A stretch of 5,311 nucleotides of DNA. Origin: Lutibacter sp. GTDB lineage: Bacteria; Bacteroidota; Bacteroidia; Flavobacteriales; Flavobacteriaceae. Shown in pieces: positions 1 to 5,311 of this stretch. The position numbers and the translations under genes are program-made. The notes beneath the pieces are model-generated. The model searched no databases. It saw only the letters and a program-made list of their open reading frames with translations, and had not been told where the DNA came from. Position 1 is the stretch's first letter. Each line of letters opens with the position of its first letter. The stretch is taken from the NCBI GenBank assembly GCA_030748365.1, contig JASMME010000111.1, forward strand, positions 1-5,311. The letters run 5' to 3'.

Positions 1-2192
1 AGGAACGAATGGGTTTGGTTATCCCCGAAAATAGTGCGGCAAGTTTACAAGACATCGCTGAGAGAGAACGGGCCCCTTTTTACCAAGTAGGAGAAGTAAC
101 CAACGATGACCGCTTTACCTTTAGATCGAAAAGTACCGGGGCTACACCAATGGACCTGGCACTGAGTGACCTATTCGGTAATGCGCCAAAAACCATCATT
201 AAGGACCGGAGTCTTACAAGAACTTACGCAGGGCTTTCTTATCAAAAAGAGGCCCTCTATGACTACCTTACACAGGTACTTCAACTAGAGGCCGTTGCTT
301 GTAAAGACTGGCTTACCAATAAGGTAGACCGCTGTGTGGGTGGTCGGGTGGCCAAACAACAATGTGCTGGCCCTCTGCAGCTACCTTTAAACAATTGTGG
401 TGTGATGGCCCTGGACTATAAAGGACAGGAAGGCGTTGCCACTGCCATTGGCCACGCACCCATCAGTGGATTGATCGATCCAGGGGCTGGCAGTAAGAAC
501 GCCATTGCAGAGGCCCTGACAAATATTGTATGGGCACCTTTACAAGATGGACTGGCTTCTGTCTCTCTCTCTGCCAATTGGATGTGGCCCTGTAAAAATG
601 AAGGTGAAGACGCGCGATTATACGAAGCAGTACAAGCAGTTTCAGATTTTTCTATGGCCCTAGGAATCAATGTTCCCACAGGAAAAGATTCTTTGTCCAT
701 GAAGCAGAAATATCCGAACGAGGAGGTGATCGCTCCAGGGACGGTTATTATTTCTGCAGCTGGTCATTGTAACGATATTAACAAGGTGGTCGAACCAGTA
801 ATACAACAAGTTCCCGGGAACAAACTGTATTATATCAATCTCTCAGGAGATGACTTTAAACTGGGTGGCTCCTCCTTTGCACAAGCCCTGAATAAGATTG
901 GAACAAGCAGCCCGAGCATCAAAGACCCGGAAGCTTTTAAAAACACCTTTAACACCCTGCAACAACTGATCAAAGAAGGACGTATCCTGGCGGGTCATGA
1001 TATTTCGGCAGGAGGTATGCTGACGACCCTGTTGGAAGGCTGTTTCGCTTCGGAAAACACCGCATTGGACATCGACCTCTCTGCCATCAACGAAACAGAC
1101 AGTATCAAATTGCTGTTCGCTGAAAATTGTGGTGTAATCATACAGAGCGCCGATGATACACTGCCCGCTCGCCTTCAGGAAAAGAAGGTAAACTATGTCG
1201 AAATTGGACGGGCAATGGCTGGAAATACCATACACTTGAGGAACCACCAAGACAGCTTTAGTTTTGAGGTATCTGTATGGCGGGATGTCTGGTATGAAAG
1301 CTCCTACCTACTCGACGCAAAACAGTGTGCCCAAAACAAGGCCCGGGAACGTTTTGACAATTATAAGCACCAACCCTTACATTTTCAATTTCCCCAACAT
1401 TTTTCTGGAGAAAAACCCCTGGGCAAAAAGCCTATAAACAGGCCCAAAGCAGCGGTTATCCGTGAAAAAGGCAGTAATTCCGAACGCGAACTAGCCCAGG
1501 CCATGTACTTAGCTGGTTTTGACGTGAAAGATGTACATATGACCGACCTAATCAGTGGGCGTGAGACCCTGGAGGACATACAGTTTATAGGTGCCGTAGG
1601 TGGTTTTTCAAACTCCGATGTATTGGGCTCAGCCAAAGGATGGGCCGGGGCTTTTCGCTACAATGAAAAAGCCAATACAGCCCTTAAAAACTTCTTTGAA
1701 AGAACGGATACACTTTCCATAGGAATCTGTAATGGTTGCCAGCTATTTATGGAACTGGAAGTCATCAATCCTGAGCACGAAGTTCACGGTAAAATGGATT
1801 ACAATGATTCCCGGAAACACGAAAGTGGTTTTACCAGTGTCAAAATACAGGAAAACAACTCGGTCATGCTCTCTTCCCTGGCAGGCAGCACCCTGGGAGT
1901 TTGGATATCACACGGGGAAGGTAAATTCAAACTTCCGTTGGCAGAAGAACAATACCATATCGTAGGAAAATACGGTTATAAAGGCTATCCATCCAATCCT
2001 AATGGCTCCGATTATAATACCGCTATGATGTGTTCAAAGGACGGACGCCACCTCGTTATGATGCCCCATATAGAACGCTCAATATTTCCTTGGAACTGGG
2101 CGTATTATCCAGCAGAGAGGAAAGACAGCGTATCTCCCTGGATGGCGGCCTTTACCAATGCCTACAATTGGATAGACGAGCAGCTAAAGTGA
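1..2192 (+). CDS. purL: Phosphoribosylformylglycinamidine (FGAM) synthase, large single-chain form, 5'-truncated by window edge
   Basis: Catalyses the fourth step of de novo purine synthesis: FGAR + ATP + glutamine gives FGAM, in the cytoplasm. Only the C-terminal part is present. The reading frame is already open at the edge: codons for Glu-Arg at 3-8 precede the Met at 9, and the ERMGLVIP...AERERAPF context is internal in this family, so the Met is not the start. About 490-500 residues are missing, judged from the usual 1,200-1,300 aa length. Counting from that Met, the second AIRS-like half spans about 129-430, with NCGVMALDY, LSANW (187-191), GKDSLSMK (225-232) and HDISAGG (330-336). A class I glutamine amidotransferase domain follows from about 481. 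It has GICNGCQ with predicted nucleophile Cys574, and PHIER with His687 and Glu689 completing the triad. All expected catalytic residues are present, and the frame is intact to the TGA at 2190-2192. It is the large fused PurL, not the PurL/PurQ/PurS split form. Confidence 0.97.
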   Translation, partial: ERMGLVIPENSAASLQDIAERERAPFYQVGEVTNDDRFTFRSKSTGATPMDLALSDLFGNAPKTIIKDRSLTRTYAGLSYQKEALYDYLTQVLQLEAVACKDWLTNKVDRCVGGRVAKQQCAGPLQLPLNNCGVMALDYKGQEGVATAIGHAPISGLIDPGAGSKNAIAEALTNIVWAPLQDGLASVSLSANWMWPCKNEGEDARLYEAVQAVSDFSMALGINVPTGKDSLSMKQKYPNEEVIAPGTVIISAAGHCNDINKVVEPVIQQVPGNKLYYINLSGDDFKLGGSSFAQALNKIGTSSPSIKDPEAFKNTFNTLQQLIKEGRILAGHDISAGGMLTTLLEGCFASENTALDIDLSAINETDSIKLLFAENCGVIIQSADDTLPARLQEKKVNYVEIGRAMAGNTIHLRNHQDSFSFEVSVWRDVWYESSYLLDAKQCAQNKARERFDNYKHQPLHFQFPQHFSGEKPLGKKPINRPKAAVIREKGSNSERELAQAMYLAGFDVKDVHMTDLISGRETLEDIQFIGAVGGFSNSDVLGSAKGWAGAFRYNEKANTALKNFFERTDTLSIGICNGCQLFMELEVINPEHEVHGKMDYNDSRKHESGFTSVKIQENNSVMLSSLAGSTLGVWISHGEGKFKLPLAEEQYHIVGKYGYKGYPSNPNGSDYNTAMMCSKDGRHLVMMPHIERSIFPWNWAYYPAERKDSVSPWMAAFTNAYNWIDEQLK

Positions 2193-2231
2193 AGGCTTGA
2201 CGGGCAATACCCTTTAACACTCGCGAAGCCT
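2193..2231. repeat. Imperfect inverted repeat just after purL, possible weak terminator
   Basis: AGGCTT at 2193-2198, directly after the purL stop codon, is the reverse complement of AAGCCT at 2226-2231. A small GGG-CAATA-CCC hairpin followed by TTT (2202-2215) sits inside the 27-base loop. The stems are only 6 and 3 bp and no clear U tract follows the outer arm, so a role as transcription terminator is only a possibility. Its place right after the stop codon is the main support. Confidence 0.22.
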
Positions 2232-2260
2232 AGGATAAAATAATTCATTTTACGGGCAAT
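2200..2260 (+). repeat. Direct repeat pair, 9 bp (ACGGGCAAT)
   Basis: The 9-mer ACGGGCAAT occurs at 2200-2208 and again at 2252-2260, start to start 52 bases, both in the gap between purL and the acyl-CoA synthetase gene. Both copies lie upstream of the candidate promoters of the synthetase gene. It could be a paired regulator site or a chance repeat; nothing in the sequence decides this. Confidence 0.3.
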
Positions 2261-2292
2261 GTTAACAAAAAGTGAGGGATTCCTTGGTTTTA

Positions 2293-2325
2293 TTTTGTAT
2301 AGTCGTGAATATTTTTCTTAATTTG
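2293..2325 (+). promoter_or_regulatory. Candidate Bacteroidota-type promoter for the acyl-CoA synthetase gene
   Basis: TTTTG at 2293-2297 is followed after 20 bases by TTAATTTG at 2318-2325. The Bacteroidota housekeeping promoter is TTTG, then about 19-21 bases, then TAnnTTTG. The upstream box and spacing fit, and the downstream box differs only in its second base. A transcript from here would start near 2332 and have a leader of about 40 bases. It competes with the sigma-70-like pair at 2326-2355. Confidence 0.35.
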
Positions 2326-2355
2326 TTGACGCACCTAAATAAAACCTAGTATAAC
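2326..2355 (+). promoter_or_regulatory. Sigma-70-like TTGACG / TATAAC pair upstream of the acyl-CoA synthetase gene
   Basis: TTGACG (2326-2331) and TATAAC (2350-2355) are separated by 18 bases, each one base off the classical -35 and -10 hexamers. Initiation would be near 2362, leaving only about 12 leader bases before the ATG at 2374. Bacteroidota primary sigma factor generally does not follow this consensus, so it may be coincidental. However, a similar TTGACA / ATAACAAC arrangement lies upstream of dnaX. Confidence 0.28.
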
Positions 2356-2373
2356 AACCAAATACCTAACCAA

Positions 2374-4158
2374 ATGCCTGTTAAAATAACCCGGTTATTC
2401 GATTTTGCCTACCACCAAGCGGAAACCTTCCCCCTAAAAGATGCACTCAACACGAAATACAACGGAAAATGGGTAGCTACCTCCTCCGCTGAATACCTGG
2501 AAAAAGCGAATACCATTAGTCGGGGCCTCCTAAAAATGGGGGTAAAACCAGGAGACAAAATTGCCATGATTACCTCTAACAACCGTACTGAATGGAATAT
2601 CATGGACCTGGGAATGTCACAGATTGGGGTCGTCAATATCCCTATGTATCCGACCATCTCTAGGGAAGATTATCAGTATATCTTTAACCACGCAGAGGTA
2701 TCACTGTGTTTTTTGTCAGACCAGGAACTCTATGAGAAAGCAGCGGCTGTTAAAGAGGCGGTACCCAGCCTGCAGGAAATTTTCTCCTTTGACGAAATTG
2801 CGGGATGCAAACATTGGGAAACGGTCATGGAGCTAGGCAAAGATACCAGTCTGCAAGCCCAAGTAGACCAGTGCAGAGAACAGGTAAAACCTGCAGACCT
2901 GGCCACGATTATCTACACTTCTGGAACAACCGGAAGGCCTATAGGGGTGATGCTATCGCATCACAATATCGTTAGCAACGTATTGAGCAGTTCCTCCCGT
3001 TTGCCACTCAACCTGGGAGAAGCCAAGGCCCTGAGTTTTTTACCCATTTGTCATATTTTTGAAAGGGTACTACACTACGTATACCAATATTCAGGTACCC
3101 GGATTTATTTTGCTGAAGCCATCGATAAAATCAGTGATAACCTCAAAGAGGTACAACCCAATTTTATGAGTGTGGTGCCGCGACTGCTTGAAAAAGTATA
3201 TGATGGAATCATCAACAAAGGCTCAGAACTAAAAGGACTAAAGAAAATGCTCTTCTTTTGGGCAGTGTCTGTAGGACTGGAATATGAACCCAAGGGAAAA
3301 AACGGATGGTGGTATACAAAAAAACTCGCCCTGGCCAATAAACTCATCTTTAGCAAATGGCGAGAAGCCCTGGGTGGCAAGCTATCCACCATGGTCTCAG
3401 GAAGCGCCGCACTACAACCACGCCTGGCCAAGGTGTTTACCGCTGCTGGTATGTCAGTGATGGAAGGCTATGGCCTTACAGAAACCTCCCCGGTAGTTTC
3501 TGTCAATGCCGTTAAGGAAGACTTGTTTAAAATAGGAACCGTTGGAAAACCCATCGATGGGATCGTCGTTAAAATCGCTGATGATGGAGAAATCCTAATC
3601 AAAGGCCCCAATGTTATGCAAGGCTATTACAAAGACCCTGAAAAAACGGCAACGGTAATGACTGGTGATTATTTCCACACCGGAGACAAGGGAGAAATTG
3701 ACTCAGAAGGTTTTTTAAGGATTACCGGTCGTAAGAAAGAAATTTTTAAGACCTCTGGAGGTAAGTATATCTCTCCTGCCCTCTTGGAAAACGAGATGAA
3801 GCAATCACGCTTTATCGAACAGATTATGGTCATCGGAGAAGGACAAAAAATGCCGGCAGCCATTGTGCAACCGAACTTTGAATTCCTTCGGGACTGGGCG
3901 CGTATTCACCATGAGCCCATCCCTGGAAACAACCAGGATCTCATTGAGAATCCACATGTAATCGACCGTATCCAGAAGGAGATAGACGAACGGAATAAGC
4001 AGTTTGGAAAATGGGAGACCATCAAACGTTTCGAGCTAACTCCTGATGTTTGGGGTATAGACAATGGGCTACTCACCCCGACCATGAAACCCAAACGTAG
4101 CGAAATCCTCGCCAAGTACCAAGAGCTCTACAACAAAATTTACGAAATTTCATCTTGA
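2374..4158 (+). CDS. AMP-forming long-chain fatty acid-CoA ligase (acyl-CoA synthetase, ANL superfamily)
   Basis: Complete, 594 aa. Predicted to activate a fatty acid with ATP to acyl-AMP and then to acyl-CoA, feeding beta-oxidation or lipid synthesis. It acts in the cytoplasm or at the inner membrane face; no signal peptide is seen. The start is firm: in-frame TAG at 2347-2349 and no other start codon before the ATG. No clear Shine-Dalgarno sequence is present. Motifs in order: P-loop YTSGTTGRPIG (181-191), LPICHIFER, the adenylation motif GYGLTE (365-370), HTGD with ribose-binding Asp438, hinge GRKKE (452-456), and the C-terminal TPTMKPKR (568-575). Lys572 aligns best with the adenylation lysine. 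Length and the VWGIDNGLLTPTMKPKR ending fit the FAA1/FadD15-like (COG1022) long-chain group rather than short acetyl-CoA synthetases. One oddity: residue 190 is Ile (ATA at 2941-2943) where the P-loop normally has Lys. Chain-length preference cannot be read from the sequence, and no specific gene symbol is justified. Confidence 0.95.
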   Translation: MPVKITRLFDFAYHQAETFPLKDALNTKYNGKWVATSSAEYLEKANTISRGLLKMGVKPGDKIAMITSNNRTEWNIMDLGMSQIGVVNIPMYPTISREDYQYIFNHAEVSLCFLSDQELYEKAAAVKEAVPSLQEIFSFDEIAGCKHWETVMELGKDTSLQAQVDQCREQVKPADLATIIYTSGTTGRPIGVMLSHHNIVSNVLSSSSRLPLNLGEAKALSFLPICHIFERVLHYVYQYSGTRIYFAEAIDKISDNLKEVQPNFMSVVPRLLEKVYDGIINKGSELKGLKKMLFFWAVSVGLEYEPKGKNGWWYTKKLALANKLIFSKWREALGGKLSTMVSGSAALQPRLAKVFTAAGMSVMEGYGLTETSPVVSVNAVKEDLFKIGTVGKPIDGIVVKIADDGEILIKGPNVMQGYYKDPEKTATVMTGDYFHTGDKGEIDSEGFLRITGRKKEIFKTSGGKYISPALLENEMKQSRFIEQIMVIGEGQKMPAAIVQPNFEFLRDWARIHHEPIPGNNQDLIENPHVIDRIQKEIDERNKQFGKWETIKRFELTPDVWGIDNGLLTPTMKPKRSEILAKYQELYNKIYEISS

Positions 4159-4165
4159 TACCTAC

Positions 4166-4192
4166 TGTAAAAGCAAATGGTTTTATATTTTT
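4166..4192 (+). terminator. Candidate weak A/U-rich hairpin terminator after the acyl-CoA synthetase gene
   Basis: TGTAAAA (4166-4172) can pair with TTTTATA (4181-4187) as seven consecutive pairs, one of them G-U, around an 8-base loop. Five T residues follow (4188-4192). It starts seven bases after the stop codon. The shape and place fit an intrinsic terminator, but the stem has no G-C pair and would be unstable, so its efficiency is doubtful. Confidence 0.3.
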
Positions 4193-4193
4193 G
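4186..4193 (+). promoter_or_regulatory. Candidate Bacteroidota -7 promoter element (TATTTTTG) upstream of dnaX
   Basis: TATTTTTG matches the TAnnTTTG consensus exactly. The upstream TTG box is poor: only CTG at 4165-4167, 18 bases before. If used, the transcript would begin near 4200 and carry a leader of about 140 bases. It overlaps the end of the hairpin that may terminate the preceding gene. A/T richness makes a chance match plausible. Confidence 0.3.
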
Positions 4194-4274
4194 TAATCAC
4201 CGATCTCCTTTTAACAGCCACCGTTTTGTGTACAGAGAGAAGTGACCAAACCCTAAACAACAGTTTTAAAACCC

Positions 4275-4305
4275 TTGACAAACCACCATTGGAAAGGTTC
4301 ATAAC
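4275..4305 (+). promoter_or_regulatory. Sigma-70-like TTGACA with downstream CATAAC upstream of dnaX
   Basis: TTGACA (4275-4280) is a perfect classical -35 hexamer. CATAAC (4300-4305) after a 19-base spacer is a partial -10 match. The start site would be near 4312, about 27 bases before the dnaX ATG. Alone it is weak, but the TTGAC...ATAACAAC pattern repeats the one before the acyl-CoA synthetase gene, which raises its interest. Confidence 0.27.
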
Positions 4306-4338
4306 AACAAAACAAACCGGGAACACAACCAGTAAGCC

Positions 4339-5311
4339 ATGAACCCATTTATAGTATCTGCCCGTAAATACAGACCCCAGACCTTTAAAGAAGTAGTTGG
4401 GCAACAGGCCATTACCAGTACGCTTGAAAATGCTATAAAAAGTAACCACCTGGCCCAGGCACTCCTTTTTACAGGGCCCCGTGGCGTAGGTAAAACCACC
4501 TGTGCTAGAATCCTGGCAAAACAGATCAATCAGCAAGATGGCGATAGCAACGAAGAAGATTTTGCTTTTAATATTTTTGAACTCGACGCTGCCTCTAATA
4601 ACTCTGTTGACGACATCCGTAACCTTACTGACCAGGTACGTATACCTCCTCAGATCGGCAATTATAAGGTATATATTATTGATGAGGTACACATGTTGTC
4701 TCAAGCGGCCTTTAACGCTTTTCTAAAAACACTGGAAGAACCCCCAGCCCATGCCATTTTTATACTGGCCACTACAGAGAAGCATAAAATTATTCCCACC
4801 ATTCTGTCTAGGTGTCAGATTTTTGATTTCAAACGAATCGGTGTACTGGATGCCAAGCAATACTTGGCAGACATCGCCCGCCAGGAGGGTATCAATGCTG
4901 AGGATGATGCACTTCATATCATCGCACAAAAAGCCGATGGTGCCATGCGCGATGCCTTGTCAATTTTTGATAAAATCGTCAGTTTCTGCGGTGAAGAACT
5001 GACCCTAAAAGCAGTCACAGAAAACTTGAACGTACTCGACTACGACGCTTATTTCAAAACTACTGACCTGCTACTGGAGAACAATATCCCGGAAGTATTG
5101 CTACACTTCAATGAAATCTTATCCAAGGGCTTTGACGGACAACATTTCATCAGCGGACTGGCTGCCCACTTTAGGGACCTGCTTGTATCCAAAGAAAGTG
5201 TAACTGTCGAATTGCTGGAAGTGGGCGACAATGCCAAAAAGAAATACCGTACACAATCGGCCAACAGCGACCTGCGTTTTTTGCTAAAGGCCATCGACCT
5301 GGCCAATGGCT
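4339..5311 (+). CDS. dnaX: DNA polymerase III subunit gamma/tau (clamp-loader ATPase), 3'-truncated by window edge
   Basis: ATPase subunit of the replisome clamp loader, which opens and loads the beta sliding clamp; in species that make tau, it also couples polymerase and helicase. The frame is open from the ATG at 4339 to the right edge (324 codons plus one base). An in-frame TAA at 4333-4335 fixes the start, which gives the family's usual opening MNPFIVSARKYRPQTF. Seen in order: Walker A GPRGVGKTT (46-54, Lys52), LDAASNNSVDDIR (82-94), Walker B IIDEVHM (113-119), KTLEEPP, sensor-1 region LATTEK (143-148), SRC motif with arginine finger Arg158, and sensor-2 region GAMRDALS (201-208). The start of the collar domain follows. 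The four-cysteine zinc module usual after Walker A is absent: only about 25 residues join Walker A to the FELDAASN strand, with no CxxC. The C-terminal part, including any tau-specific region or frameshift site, lies outside. No strong ribosome binding site precedes the start. Confidence 0.97.
   Translation, partial: MNPFIVSARKYRPQTFKEVVGQQAITSTLENAIKSNHLAQALLFTGPRGVGKTTCARILAKQINQQDGDSNEEDFAFNIFELDAASNNSVDDIRNLTDQVRIPPQIGNYKVYIIDEVHMLSQAAFNAFLKTLEEPPAHAIFILATTEKHKIIPTILSRCQIFDFKRIGVLDAKQYLADIARQEGINAEDDALHIIAQKADGAMRDALSIFDKIVSFCGEELTLKAVTENLNVLDYDAYFKTTDLLLENNIPEVLLHFNEILSKGFDGQHFISGLAAHFRDLLVSKESVTVELLEVGDNAKKKYRTQSANSDLRFLLKAIDLANG

Noticed and set aside
9..11. ATG at 9, preceded by AGGA, as the true start of purL
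   Set aside because: The frame stays open through the Glu-Arg codons upstream to the window edge. The encoded ERMGLVIP is an internal PurL segment, and about 490-500 N-terminal residues would otherwise be missing.
843..1250. 135-codon open frame on the - strand inside purL
   Set aside because: It lies fully opposite conserved PurL sequence and has no recognisable domain; typical shadow frame.
3105..3431. 108-codon open frame on the - strand inside the acyl-CoA synthetase gene
   Set aside because: It lies fully opposite conserved coding sequence, is low-complexity and Ser/Leu-rich, and has no motif.
4177..4245. 22-codon open frame in the gap before dnaX, as a possible leader peptide
   Set aside because: No ribosome binding site, no telling residue run, and its start lies inside the hairpin and promoter-like element. 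Such a short frame is expected by chance.
4263..4272. Perfect palindrome GTTTTAAAAC before dnaX as an operator
   Set aside because: A single 10-bp A/T-rich palindrome is common by chance, and no second copy or associated regulator is visible.
4183..4704. 173-codon open frame on the - strand across the gap and the dnaX start
   Set aside because: It lies mostly opposite the well-supported dnaX ATPase domain and its product resembles no family I recognise. It is a shadow frame.
1..5311. A novel defence, mobile or biosynthetic system
   Set aside because: The three genes are recognisable housekeeping or metabolic genes with no transposase, integrase, terminal repeats, CRISPR-like spacing or unexplained large frame between them.

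Overview
The window is an ordinary stretch of bacterial core genome, most likely from the phylum Bacteroidota and probably class Flavobacteriia. This rests on the protein signatures, and the genus cannot be named from this sequence. PurL ends with the PHIERSIFPWNWAYYP version of its amidotransferase motif. DnaX opens with MNPFIVSARKYRPQTF and has no zinc-binding cysteine cluster. No gene start has a strong Shine-Dalgarno sequence. Some upstream sequences resemble the TTTG / TAnnTTTG promoter pattern of this phylum.

Three genes lie head to tail on the + strand. Positions 1-2192 hold the C-terminal 60% or so of purL (FGAM synthase, de novo purine synthesis), cut by the left edge. After a 181-base gap, 2374-4158 holds a complete AMP-forming long-chain acyl-CoA synthetase. 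After a 180-base gap, 4339-5311 holds the first 324 codons of dnaX (DNA polymerase III clamp-loader subunit), cut by the right edge. No gene was found on the - strand. The open frames there are shadows of these three genes.

The gene products act in purine synthesis, fatty-acid activation and DNA replication. They have no evident shared pathway, and each gap holds promoter-like sequence, so separate transcription units are more likely than one operon. Both gaps carry a TTGAC element followed 20-21 bases later by ATAACAAC.

I found no mobile element, CRISPR array, tRNA, rRNA or undescribed system. The points most worth a second look are an isoleucine in place of the near-invariant lysine in the acyl-CoA synthetase P-loop, the shared upstream motif, and a weak hairpin after the synthetase gene that overlaps a promoter-like element for dnaX.
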